Positions 27,585 to 35,949 of a stretch of 64,000 nucleotides of DNA are shown here, piece after piece. Position 1 is the first letter of the stretch. Each line of letters opens with the position of its first letter. The DNA comes from Anaerostipes sp. (GTDB taxonomy: Bacteria; Bacillota; Clostridia; Lachnospirales; Lachnospiraceae), in assembly GCF_018381315.1 (NCBI RefSeq), contig NZ_JAGZSD010000015.1:19722-83721 (forward strand), written 5' to 3'. The notes below the pieces were generated by a model. It was not told where the DNA came from and did not search any database. It saw only the letters and a list, made by a program, of their open reading frames with translations. The position numbers and the translations under genes are program-made.

Positions 27585-28928
27585 TTAAGAAGGGTTCATT
27601 TTCTTTATTATAATGTCAAGAGTCGTGGACAGTGTGTTGTCTTTCTGTAAATCTTTTTCTATTTTTTCTGAACCATGAATAACCGTAGAGTGATCCCTTT
27701 TGCCGAGAAATTCACCGATCTTAACGAATGAGGTATCAGTCAGCTTCTTACACAGATACATACAGATCTGTCTGGGATACGCAATATCATGGCTTCTCTT
27801 TTTTGATAAAATATCAGCAGGCTGAATATTGAAGTGTTCAGCCACCGTAGTGATAATTAAATCTGGTGTAATTTTGACAACAGTATCATTGTCTACAAGG
27901 TCTTTCAGGGCAATTTTAGCCAAATCAAGGTCAATCGGCCTTTTTTCCAGCTTGGAATATACTCTGATTTTGTTCAGCGCTCCCTCCAGTTCCCTGATAT
28001 TGGATTTAATATTGGATGCTATGTAGTCAAATATGGCATCATCTATATAGATATGATCTAATTCGGCCCGTTTTCTTAAAATGGCAATTCTGGTTTCATA
28101 GTCGGGAGGCTGGATGTCAGCTGTGAGTCCGCAGCCAAAACGGGTACGCAGACGTTCCTCCAATGTTTCAATCTCTTTTGGAGGTTTATCGGAGGATATA
28201 ATAATCTGGCTTTTGGAATTATAAAGGGCATTAAACGTATGGAAAAATTCCTGCTGGGTGCTGTCCTTACCTATTATAAACTGAATATCATCGATCAGGA
28301 GGACATCAATAGTACGGTACTTGTTCCGCAGTTCTTCCTGTTTATTGTGATGAATAGCGTTGATAACTTCATTGGTAAAGTCTTCACTGGTAACGTAAAG
28401 AACTTTGAGTTTGCTGTTATTTTCCATAATATAATGGGCGATGGAGTGCATCAGGTGAGTTTTGCCGAGTCCGGCGCCTCCATATAAAAACAGCGGATTA
28501 TAAGCTTCAGCCGGAGCCTCTGCCACTGCGATGCAGGCAGCATGGGCCATCTGGTTATTTGTTCCGACGACAAAGCTGTCAAAAGTATACCTGGGATTCA
28601 GGTTATTGGAATCCTGAAGCTGAGTATCCGTACGGGATGCCGGAGCTTTTTTCTTTTTAGCTTCTTCCAGAACAAAAGAAATTTCGTATTTTTTACCTGT
28701 TATATCCTGAATCGCCAGAGAAATATAAAAGTCGTACATTTTACTTTCTATAAAATGTATACCTCTGGCATCGAAATTACTGTTCAATGACAAAACAATC
28801 TGATCGTCTTTCACTTCTTTGATGTTGAGCGGTTTAATCCAGGCGTTGATGGCAGCACTTGAAATATCATGTTCTTGTTCAAGTTTTAACAGAACGTCAT
28901 CCCAGATCGCTTCGATTTCTTTCTTCAT
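27585..28928 (-). CDS. dnaA: Chromosomal replication initiator DnaA
   Basis: 447 residues. Domain I (about 1-85) contacts helicase and regulators; the variable linker is about 86-115; the AAA+ domain has Walker A LYGGAGLGKTHLMH, Walker B VLLIDDIQFI and the sensor Arg in ERLRTRFGCGL; domain IV has the DNA-binding signature IGEFLGKRDHSTVIHGSEKI. NPRYTFDSFVVGTNNQMAHA is the classic domain III entry. It is the first gene of the leftward origin operon and has DnaA boxes on both sides, so it is probably autoregulated. Confidence 0.99.
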   Translation of the reverse strand: MKKEIEAIWDDVLLKLEQEHDISSAAINAWIKPLNIKEVKDDQIVLSLNSNFDARGIHFIESKMYDFYISLAIQDITGKKYEISFVLEEAKKKKAPASRTDTQLQDSNNLNPRYTFDSFVVGTNNQMAHAACIAVAEAPAEAYNPLFLYGGAGLGKTHLMHSIAHYIMENNSKLKVLYVTSEDFTNEVINAIHHNKQEELRNKYRTIDVLLIDDIQFIIGKDSTQQEFFHTFNALYNSKSQIIISSDKPPKEIETLEERLRTRFGCGLTADIQPPDYETRIAILRKRAELDHIYIDDAIFDYIASNIKSNIRELEGALNKIRVYSKLEKRPIDLDLAKIALKDLVDNDTVVKITPDLIITTVAEHFNIQPADILSKKRSHDIAYPRQICMYLCKKLTDTSFVKIGEFLGKRDHSTVIHGSEKIEKDLQKDNTLSTTLDIIIKKMNPS

Positions 28929-28967
28929 TGATTTTTTCGGACCTCTTTCTAAATAAGTTTAAAAAAA

Positions 28968-28987
28968 TACACTATTACTAGTGTATA
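28968..28987 (-). promoter_or_regulatory. Inverted repeat with T-run in the dnaA leader
   Basis: ATACACTA and TAGTGTAT form a perfect 8-bp inverted repeat with a 4-base loop, 40 bp upstream of the dnaA start. On the - strand it is followed by seven Ts, so it has the form of a weak intrinsic terminator or attenuator; its left part also overlaps a TATACA -10-like sequence. Function unproven. Confidence 0.4.
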
Positions 28988-29065
28988 ACAAAAGGATTTT
29001 TTTTTCAATCTTTCTTTCATATTATAAGTACAATGGTAATACAATGTATGTTGCCTGAGGAAAAC

Positions 29066-29186
29066 TGTGGATAATTTTATTCACAAAATCAACACTAGGA
29101 AATATCAGGGGTTTCGACACATATAAACATTGGATTAACAAATATTTCACATAGTTGTCCACAGGTTATCCACAAATTGTGCATAA
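29066..29186. other. oriC, part upstream of dnaA (DnaA-box cluster)
   Basis: The 429-bp dnaA-rpmH gap holds perfect DnaA boxes at 29066-29074 (TGTGGATAA) and 29166-29174 (TTATCCACA), plus one-mismatch boxes at 29077-29085 (TTATTCACA), 29155-29163 (TTGTCCACA) and 29178-29186 (TGTGCATAA). Gene orientation switches here from mainly - to mainly +, as expected at the replication origin. Confidence 0.85.
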
Positions 29187-29250
29187 CTTTTTAGAGGCCT
29201 ACAACATCTATGGATGAAGAAATTTAATAACAAAAAAACGTAGAATATAC

Positions 29251-29280
29251 TTGACTTATGCTGCAGTCTTTGACTATAAT
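29251..29280 (+). promoter_or_regulatory. Sigma-A promoter of rpmH-rnpA operon
   Basis: TTGACT at 29251-29256, an 18-base spacer, then perfect TATAAT at 29275-29280. It lies 78 bp upstream of rpmH, next to the DnaA-box cluster. Confidence 0.8.
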
Positions 29281-29357
29281 GGGAGTGATGTTTTTTAGAA
29301 AATATATGGTTTCATATATAATATTACTATTATTTGATTAAGGAGGTGTTTCTAGAC

Positions 29358-29492
29358 ATGAAAATGACATTTCAGCCAAAGAAAAGACAGAGATCTAAAG
29401 TTCATGGTTTCAGAAAAAGAATGAGCACTGCTAACGGAAGAAAAGTTATTAAAAGCAGAAGAGCAAAAGGAAGAAATAGATTGTCAGCATAG
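29358..29492 (+). CDS. rpmH: Large ribosomal subunit protein bL34
   Basis: 44 residues, highly basic: MKMTFQPKKRQRSKVHGFRK, then a body rich in Arg and Lys ending NRLSA, the standard L34 sequence. AGGAGGTG lies nine bases upstream of the ATG. First gene rightward from oriC, followed by rnpA as in nearly all Firmicutes. Confidence 0.98.
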   Translation: MKMTFQPKKRQRSKVHGFRKRMSTANGRKVIKSRRAKGRNRLSA

Positions 29493-29515
29493 GTCGCAGT
29501 GATGTGACCTTTTCT
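29492..29515 (+). terminator. Short hairpin after rpmH
   Basis: GGTCGC and GTGACC form a 5-6 bp stem immediately after the rpmH stop, followed by TTTTCTTTTC. Probably partial termination, which would give more bL34 mRNA than rnpA mRNA. Confidence 0.45.
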
Positions 29516-29546
29516 TTTCTCTAAATAAAATAGGGAAGGAAAACAT

Positions 29547-29894
29547 ATGAAGCATTATCATTCATTGAGGAAAACGAAAGAGTTTCAGCAGGTATATAGA
29601 ACCGGCAAGTCAAAGGCAAACAGGTATTTCGTTTTGTACTGCATGGAAAATCAGCTTGGTTATAATCGTTTTGGAATTTCCGTCAGCAAGAAGGTGGGCA
29701 ACAGTGTGGTAAGACACCGGGTGACCAGACTTCTGAGGGAGAGTTACAGACTTCATCAATCGGAGTTTAAGCAGGGATTTGATATTGCAGTCATTGCAAG
29801 AAATGCTGTCAAGGATGAAGGTTATCACAAGGTGGAAAGTGCTTTGCTCCATTTGATAAAGCTTCATCATTTAAAAAGAGATGAAAAACATTGA
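29547..29894 (+). CDS. rnpA: Ribonuclease P protein component
   Basis: 115 residues, basic protein cofactor of RNase P, needed for tRNA 5'-end maturation. LRKTKEFQQVYRTGKSKANR and the RNR-type motif region FGISVSKKVGNSVVRHRVTR followed by LLRESYRLH are diagnostic. Its stop codon overlaps the TTG start of yidD. Confidence 0.97.
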   Translation: MKHYHSLRKTKEFQQVYRTGKSKANRYFVLYCMENQLGYNRFGISVSKKVGNSVVRHRVTRLLRESYRLHQSEFKQGFDIAVIARNAVKDEGYHKVESALLHLIKLHHLKRDEKH

Positions 29895-30133
29895 AAAAGA
29901 TTTTGATTCATTTAATACGGTTTTATAGAGCGCACTTGTCTAAATTAAAAGGTAAAGGAACTTGCATTTATACACCGACCTGTTCGGAGTATGCAATTGA
30001 AGCACTGGAAAAACACGGCGTATTGAAGGGGAGCCTTCTGGCTGTGTTTCGAATCTTGAGATGCAACCCTTTTGCAAAGGGAGGATATGATCCTGTTCCG
30101 GAAGTGAGAAAGGTGAAAGGTAAAAAGAAATGA
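29891..30133 (+). CDS. yidD: Membrane protein insertion efficiency factor YidD
   Basis: 80 residues. Small membrane-associated protein that aids YidC insertase. The family core YTPTCSEYAIEALEKHG and RCNPFAKGGYDPVP is complete. The only sensible start is TTG at 29891, overlapping the rnpA stop by four bases (TTGA); no ATG is in frame nearby, so translation is probably coupled to rnpA. It also overlaps the yidC start by four bases. Confidence 0.95.
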   Translation: MKKILIHLIRFYRAHLSKLKGKGTCIYTPTCSEYAIEALEKHGVLKGSLLAVFRILRCNPFAKGGYDPVPEVRKVKGKKK

Positions 30134-31131
30134 TGTTTTTGGCACAGGCTGCTCAGGCAGGCAGCAGCGGAGGGATTTTAGCTCCGATTGTCTGGATTTT
30201 CGGCGAAATCATGAAGTGGATTTATAACGGACTGGCAGCCGTTGGTATTGAGAATCTTGGTTTATGTATTATTTTGTTTACACTTATTTCTAAACTGATT
30301 ATTTTTCCGCTGACTATGAAGCAGCAGAGAAGCATGAAAATCAATCAGGTGGCACAGCCTGAGATGAATAAGATACAGAAAAAATACCGCGGTAAAAGAG
30401 ATCAGGCATCTATGATGAAGCAGCAGGAAGAGATGCAGAAGGTTTATGATAAATATGGGACAAGCCCAACAGGCGGATGTGCGACAACACTGATCCAGTT
30501 TCCGATTATTATGGCTTTGTACTATGTAGTAAGGAATCTGGAAGGTTATATTCCGAATATTTCAAAAAGTGCATATGAATTTGTGCTTGGAATTAATATT
30601 CAGAATACACCTGGATTTAAACTCAGTATTTATCTGATTATTCCGATCTTATCAGCATTATTCCAGTATTTGAGTGCACGTACTTCTATGGCCGATATGG
30701 ATGCGGACAACCCGGCAGCCGGTATGTCAAAAAATATGATGCTGATGATGCCGCTGATGTCTTTATTTATGTGTATTACACTTCCGGTAGGTATCGGTAT
30801 TTACTGGACAGCCAGTGCGGTATTCCAGTGGATTCAGCAGATTTTGATTAATAACTACTATAATCATACAAACATGCAGAAGATCATTGAAAAGAGCAGA
30901 GAAAAAGCTGCAAAGAAGAAAGCCAAGAAAAAAGGCCCTTCAATGTACGAAAAAATGATGGGAGCTGCAAATGGAAGCAGTACTTCATCTCAATCATCCC
31001 AGGATACTACAATCAGCGATATTGCGAAAAAGAAAGTCACCAAGAATGTAGAGTATGATACACAATCTGAGGGAGGAATTGCATCTAAGGCGAACATTGT
31101 AAAGAACCGGATGGATAAAGGAGGAAAATAG
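30130..31131 (+). CDS. yidC: YidC/Oxa1 family membrane protein insertase
   Basis: 333 residues. Inserts membrane proteins alone or with SecYEG. Predicted membrane segments at about 30-60 (with the conserved NLGLCIILFTLISKLIIFPL), 120-145, 175-195, 215-235. The cytoplasmic loop KQQRSMKINQVAQPEMNKIQ carries the hydrophilic-groove region, and the tail is Lys-rich (KAAKKKAKKKG), typical for ribosome contact. No lipobox: it starts MMFLAQAAQA, so it is the short Clostridia form without a lipoprotein signal. Overlaps yidD by four bases. Confidence 0.95.
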   Translation: MMFLAQAAQAGSSGGILAPIVWIFGEIMKWIYNGLAAVGIENLGLCIILFTLISKLIIFPLTMKQQRSMKINQVAQPEMNKIQKKYRGKRDQASMMKQQEEMQKVYDKYGTSPTGGCATTLIQFPIIMALYYVVRNLEGYIPNISKSAYEFVLGINIQNTPGFKLSIYLIIPILSALFQYLSARTSMADMDADNPAAGMSKNMMLMMPLMSLFMCITLPVGIGIYWTASAVFQWIQQILINNYYNHTNMQKIIEKSREKAAKKKAKKKGPSMYEKMMGAANGSSTSSQSSQDTTISDIAKKKVTKNVEYDTQSEGGIASKANIVKNRMDKGGK

Positions 31132-31132
31132 G

Positions 31133-31915
31133 ATGGCAGTAAAGCGTTTTACTGGCAGAACAGAATCTGATGCGGTTATGAATGCGGCGATGGAGCTGGG
31201 AATTCCAAGCACAGAAATTCAGTATGCAGTGATTGACAAAGGAAGCAATGGTTTTTTAGGTTTGTTTAAAAAGCCGGTGATTATTGAGTTAAGGGAAGCA
31301 GCGGAAACAACAGCTGAACCTCAGCCTGAAAAAGAAGAAAAACCGGCAAAGACTCCAAAAGTTTCAGAAAAGAAGCAGGTGAAGACGCAGGAAACGGAAA
31401 AGCCTGAAGAAGTTCCTGAAACTCCAAAAGAAAAAGAATATAAACGGCCGGAAAACATTGACCAGATAATTGAAGATACAAAATCTTATCTGGACGAGGT
31501 TTTAAAGGCGATGGGCCTTGTTCCTAAACTGAACCTTTATTATAATACATCCGGAAATGTACTTAATATTAATGTGACAGGGGAGAAGATGGGTGCTTTG
31601 ATCGGAAAGCACGGACAGACTCTGGATGCACTTCAATATTTGACCAGTTTATTTGTAAACAAAGAGAGTGATTCCTTTATTAAAGTTAAGCTTGATACTG
31701 AGAATTACAGGGAGCGCAGGCAGGAAACTTTAGAGAAGCTTGCACTCAGTATTGCAAATAAAGTTAAGAAAACAAAGAAACCGGTTCATCTGGAGCCTAT
31801 GAATCCAAATGAACGCCGGATCATCCATTCTGCACTTCAGCGGGATCCCAAGATTGTGACAAAGAGTCAGGGAAAAGATCCATACCGCAGAGTGGTTGTC
31901 ATGCTGAAGAAATAA
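31133..31915 (+). CDS. jag: RNA-binding protein Jag/KhpB
   Basis: 260 residues. Jag_N domain (about 1-52, NGFLGLFKKPVIIE), a long charged linker rich in Glu, Lys and Pro (about 53-115), a KH-type domain with the GALIGKHGQTLDALQYL loop (about 125-190), and an R3H domain (ERRIIHSALQRDP..V.T.SQG..PYRRVV). KhpB with KhpA binds many RNAs and affects cell elongation. One base after yidC, with GGAGG upstream; a terminator hairpin follows. Confidence 0.95.
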   Translation: MAVKRFTGRTESDAVMNAAMELGIPSTEIQYAVIDKGSNGFLGLFKKPVIIELREAAETTAEPQPEKEEKPAKTPKVSEKKQVKTQETEKPEEVPETPKEKEYKRPENIDQIIEDTKSYLDEVLKAMGLVPKLNLYYNTSGNVLNINVTGEKMGALIGKHGQTLDALQYLTSLFVNKESDSFIKVKLDTENYRERRQETLEKLALSIANKVKKTKKPVHLEPMNPNERRIIHSALQRDPKIVTKSQGKDPYRRVVVMLKK

Positions 31916-31922
31916 GAAATTT

Positions 31923-31950
31923 GGGTTGCCTTTTGCGGCAGCCCTTTTTT
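31923..31950 (+). terminator. Terminator between jag and mnmE
   Basis: GGGTTGCC pairs with GGCAGCCC (one G-U) and is followed by TTTTTT. It lies only 20 bases before the mnmE start, overlapping the place where its promoter would be, so partial readthrough into mnmE is likely. Confidence 0.75.
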
Positions 31951-31970
31951 GCCTTGCGGAGGACAGTGAA

Positions 31971-33344
31971 ATGGGAACAGATACAATTGCAGCGATTGCC
32001 ACGCCGCTGACAAACAGCGGGATCGGCATTATCAGGATCAGCGGCCCGGAAGCCATAGACATTGTCTCAAAGGTATTCCGGCCAAAGAGAAAAAAAGATA
32101 TAAAAAAGGCAGCTACTTACACCGCACATTACGGTCATGCTGTAAAAGACGGAAAAGATATTGATGAGTGTATTCTGCTTATTATGAAAGGCCCTCATTC
32201 TTATACTGCTGAGGATGTGGCAGAGATTAACTGCCATGGGGGCGTAATTGTAATGAAAAAGATTCTTTCCTGTGTTATTGAAGCAGGTGCAAGACCGGCA
32301 GAACCGGGTGAATTTACAAAAAGAGCATTTTTAAACGGCAGAATTGATTTGTCGAAAGCAGAGGCAGTGATGGATTTGATTCATTCTAAAAATGAATTTG
32401 CCATGGAGACCTCTCTGAAACAGCTCAAAGGGGCTTTGTCAGAGAAAATAAAGCTACTTCGAAAAGAAATTCTTCACAGCGTGGCATTTATTGAATCCGC
32501 ACTGGATGATCCTGAACACTATTCAGTGGAGGGGTTTTCTGAAAAACTCAGAGTACAGGTGGAACATGCCAGGGATGATGTGCAAAAATATATAGATTCT
32601 TCTGACAACGGGCGCATTTTGAAGGAAGGCATCCACACGGCCATTGTAGGGAAACCTAATGCGGGAAAGTCTTCTATATTAAATGTTTTGCTGGGGGAAG
32701 AGCGGGCAATTGTCACTGACATTGCCGGGACTACCAGAGATACGTTGGAAGAGTCCATTCAGATTAACGGCATTCCCCTGAATGTGATTGACACTGCGGG
32801 GATTCGGGACACGGAGGATATTGTTGAGAAGATTGGTGTGGATAAAGCGAGAGATTCGGTGATAAAATCCGATCTTGTACTTTACGTTGTGGATACTTCT
32901 GTGCCGCTTACAAAGGAAGATGAGGATATTATGGATCTTCTGAAAGATAAGCAGGTGATTGTTCTTCTCAATAAGTCTGATCTGGATACAGAAGTCTCTG
33001 AGACTGAATTCAGAGAGAGAGGATTTAACAATATCACTGCTGTGTCGGCAAAAAATCTTTCCGGGCTGGAAGAACTTTATGAGAAGATTAATGAACTGTT
33101 TTTCCATGGAAGAGTTTCATTTAATGATGAAGTATACATCACAAATATGAGGCATAAAAAAGCACTCTCAAATGCAAAAGAAAGTCTTGAATTGGTTCTC
33201 ACAAGCATTGATAATGAAATGCCGGAGGATTTCTTCTCTATTGATCTCATGAATGCTTATGAGGAGCTTGGATACATTATAGGAGAATCTGTAGGCGAGG
33301 ATCTGGTAAATGAAATATTTGCAGAATTTTGTATGGGTAAATAA
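31971..33344 (+). CDS. mnmE: tRNA modification GTPase MnmE
   Basis: 457 residues from the ATG at 31971, chosen because GGAGG lies eight bases upstream; an in-frame ATG at 31926 falls inside the terminator. N-terminal tetrahydrofolate-binding domain (DTIAAIATPLTNSGIGIIRI), helical domain, and embedded G domain with GKPNAGKSSILN (G1), DIAGTTRDTLEE (G2), DTAGIR (G3) and LNKSDL (G4). The C-terminal FCMGK is the catalytic CxGK motif. With MnmG it makes carboxymethylaminomethyl-uridine at wobble position 34. Confidence 0.97.
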   Translation: MGTDTIAAIATPLTNSGIGIIRISGPEAIDIVSKVFRPKRKKDIKKAATYTAHYGHAVKDGKDIDECILLIMKGPHSYTAEDVAEINCHGGVIVMKKILSCVIEAGARPAEPGEFTKRAFLNGRIDLSKAEAVMDLIHSKNEFAMETSLKQLKGALSEKIKLLRKEILHSVAFIESALDDPEHYSVEGFSEKLRVQVEHARDDVQKYIDSSDNGRILKEGIHTAIVGKPNAGKSSILNVLLGEERAIVTDIAGTTRDTLEESIQINGIPLNVIDTAGIRDTEDIVEKIGVDKARDSVIKSDLVLYVVDTSVPLTKEDEDIMDLLKDKQVIVLLNKSDLDTEVSETEFRERGFNNITAVSAKNLSGLEELYEKINELFFHGRVSFNDEVYITNMRHKKALSNAKESLELVLTSIDNEMPEDFFSIDLMNAYEELGYIIGESVGEDLVNEIFAEFCMGK

Positions 33345-33346
33345 CA

Positions 33347-35230
33347 ATGAAAAAATTAGAAGAACATTATGATATTGTAGTAGTCGGAGCAGGACATGCA
33401 GGCTGCGAGGCAGCCCTGGCCTGTGCCAGGCTTGGTTTTAAAACAATTTGCTTTACAGTCAGCATGGACAGTATTGCTCTGATGCCGTGCAATCCGAATA
33501 TCGGCGGAAGTTCCAAGGGGCATCTGGTAAAAGAAATAGATGCTTTGGGCGGTGAGATGGGCATTAATATAGATAAGACGTATATTCAGTCTAAAATGCT
33601 TAATCAGTCAAAAGGGCCGGCCGTTCATTCTCTGAGGGCACAGGCAGATAAAAAGATGTACTCTATGGCAATGACTCAGGTCATGGGAAATACAGAGAAT
33701 CTGACAGTAAGACAGGGAGAAGTGACGGAGATCCTTACTGAGGAGGGCAGGGTCCGGGGAGTAAAAACTTATTCAGGGGCTGTATATTATGCCAGAGCCG
33801 TGATTCTCACCACAGGAACTTATTTGAAGGCACGGTGTATTTATGGCGATGTGAGCAGCGCGACAGGGCCCAATGGCCTGCAGGCTGCAAACCACCTGAC
33901 ACAGTCTCTGAAAGATCTTGGAATCGAAATTCGGCGTTTTAAAACAGGAACTCCGGCACGTATTGATAAAAACAGCATTGATTTCAGCAGGATGGAGGAA
34001 CAGCTGGGGGATGAGAAGATTGTTCCGTTCAGCTTTACCAACACAAGAGAGGATATAGAGAGAGATCAGATTTCCTGTTGGCTGACCTATACGAATGAAG
34101 AGACTCACACGATTATCCGTAATAATATTGACCGGTCACCGTTATTTTCGGGGGCAATTGAGGGAACAGGTCCCCGTTACTGCCCGTCTATTGAAGATAA
34201 GATCGTAAAGTTTCCGGATAAAAACAGGCATCAGGTATTTATTGAGCCGGAAGGGGAATACACAAATGAAATGTATGTGGGAGGAATGTCAAGCTCCCTT
34301 CCTGAGGATGTTCAGTATGCTATGTACCGCAGTGTAACGGGTCTTGAAAATGTGAAGATCATCCGGAATGCCTATGCGATTGAATATGACTGCATCAATG
34401 CTACTCAGCTGAAGCCGTCCTTGGAATTCAAAGCGATTGAAGGATTATTTTCGGGAGGGCAGTTTAACGGCAGCTCAGGTTATGAGGAAGCGGCAGCACA
34501 GGGGCTGATCGCAGGAATCAATGCAGCCCTTAAGCTTCAGGATAAAGAACCGCTGGTTCTTGACCGGTCTCAGGCATACATCGGAGTGTTGATTGATGAT
34601 CTTGTGACGAAAGAAACAAGTGAACCTTACCGGATGATGACATCCAGGGCTGAATACCGCCTGCTTTTAAGGCAGGATAATGCAGATCTGCGTCTTTCAA
34701 AGATAGGATATCAAGTGGGTCTGATCAGTCCGGAGAGGTATGAGAAGCTGCTTAAGAAAGAGGAGATGATTGAAAAAGAAATCAAACGCCTCAGTCATGT
34801 AAACGTAGGAGCTTCTAAAGAAGTACAGAAACTTTTGGCTGAATGCAAAAGTACAGAATTAAAGTCTTCTGCAACGATGGCAGAACTGATCAGAAGGCCT
34901 GAACTTACTTATGATATGCTGGCATCTATCGATCCCGGCCGTCCGGAATATCCTGAGGATGTAAGAGAACAGGTAAATATTAATATTAAGTATGAAGGTT
35001 ATATAAAGCGCCAGCTTTCACAGGTGAAACAGTTTAAGCGTCTGGAAAAAAAGAGAATTCCGGATGGAATCAAATATGAAGAAATAGGAAACTTAAGAAT
35101 AGAAGCTGTCCAGAAGCTTGCCAGAATACGCCCGGCATCGATTGGACAGGCATCCAGAATATCAGGAGTATCCCCGGCGGATATCTCTGTGCTTCTCATT
35201 TATTTAGAGCAGCTGAATCAAAAGGCTTAG
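33347..35230 (+). CDS. mnmG: tRNA uridine-5-carboxymethylaminomethyl enzyme MnmG
   Basis: 627 residues. FAD-binding partner of MnmE. The dinucleotide fold DIVVVGAGHAGCEAALACAR starts the protein, followed by PCNPNIGGSSKGHLVKEIDA, the catalytic-Cys-containing family block, and GQFNGSSGYEEAAAQGLIAG. The C-terminal helical domain (about 550-627) binds MnmE and tRNA. Starts two bases after mnmE, so coupled. Confidence 0.98.
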   Translation: MKKLEEHYDIVVVGAGHAGCEAALACARLGFKTICFTVSMDSIALMPCNPNIGGSSKGHLVKEIDALGGEMGINIDKTYIQSKMLNQSKGPAVHSLRAQADKKMYSMAMTQVMGNTENLTVRQGEVTEILTEEGRVRGVKTYSGAVYYARAVILTTGTYLKARCIYGDVSSATGPNGLQAANHLTQSLKDLGIEIRRFKTGTPARIDKNSIDFSRMEEQLGDEKIVPFSFTNTREDIERDQISCWLTYTNEETHTIIRNNIDRSPLFSGAIEGTGPRYCPSIEDKIVKFPDKNRHQVFIEPEGEYTNEMYVGGMSSSLPEDVQYAMYRSVTGLENVKIIRNAYAIEYDCINATQLKPSLEFKAIEGLFSGGQFNGSSGYEEAAAQGLIAGINAALKLQDKEPLVLDRSQAYIGVLIDDLVTKETSEPYRMMTSRAEYRLLLRQDNADLRLSKIGYQVGLISPERYEKLLKKEEMIEKEIKRLSHVNVGASKEVQKLLAECKSTELKSSATMAELIRRPELTYDMLASIDPGRPEYPEDVREQVNINIKYEGYIKRQLSQVKQFKRLEKKRIPDGIKYEEIGNLRIEAVQKLARIRPASIGQASRISGVSPADISVLLIYLEQLNQKA

Positions 35231-35238
35231 GAGTTTAT

Positions 35239-35949
35239 ATGGTAAGTTTAAAAGAAAAAGCAGAAGAATTAGGGGTCAGTCTGTCAGATAAACAGATATC
35301 CCAGTTTGAAACCTATTATGAATTGCTGTTGGAAAAAAATAAGGTTATGAATCTGACTGCTATTACAGAGAGAGATGACGTTATCTTAAAGCATTTTGTG
35401 GATAGTCTGGCTCTGGTGAGAGCAGAGTGTGGATTCTCCAGGCAAAAGATTCTGGATGTGGGGACAGGGGCCGGTTTTCCGGGAATTCCTTTAAAGATAG
35501 CATTTCCGGATTTGGATGTTGTGCTTTTAGATTCTTTGAATAAAAGAGTAAAATTTTTAGAAGAGGTGATTGAGACTTTGGGGCTTAATCACATTCAGGC
35601 GATCCATGGAAGAGCCGAGGATTTTGCAAGACAAAAGGATTTTCGTGAACAGTTTGACCTGGTTGTATCCAGAGCAGTGGCAAATCTGAGTACTCTTTCT
35701 GAATACTGTCTCCCTTATGTAAAGATTTCAGGAATGTTTCTTCCTTATAAATCAGGAAAAATACAGGAAGAGCTTAAACAGGGAAAACATGCGGTGAAAC
35801 TGCTGGGAGGAAATATAGAGGAAGTTGTTTCTTTTGTACTTCCCGGAACGGATATGGAGAGGACGATTCTTAAGATTGAGAAAAAAAAGGCAACCCCTAA
35901 ACGCTATCCGCGCAAAGCAGGGCTGCCCTCAAAAGAACCAATCGGTTAA
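35239..35949 (+). CDS. rsmG: 16S rRNA (guanine527-N7)-methyltransferase
   Basis: 236 residues. SAM-dependent methyltransferase acting on the 530 loop. LDVGTGAGFPGIPLKIAFP is the SAM motif, LLDSLNKRVKFLEEV follows, and VVSRAVANLSTL plus the Lys/Arg-rich C-terminus (PRKAGLPSKEPIG) are family hallmarks. AGGAG precedes the ATG. Its stop codon overlaps the stop codon of the convergent hydrolase gene. Confidence 0.97.
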   Translation: MVSLKEKAEELGVSLSDKQISQFETYYELLLEKNKVMNLTAITERDDVILKHFVDSLALVRAECGFSRQKILDVGTGAGFPGIPLKIAFPDLDVVLLDSLNKRVKFLEEVIETLGLNHIQAIHGRAEDFARQKDFREQFDLVVSRAVANLSTLSEYCLPYVKISGMFLPYKSGKIQEELKQGKHAVKLLGGNIEEVVSFVLPGTDMERTILKIEKKKATPKRYPRKAGLPSKEPIG

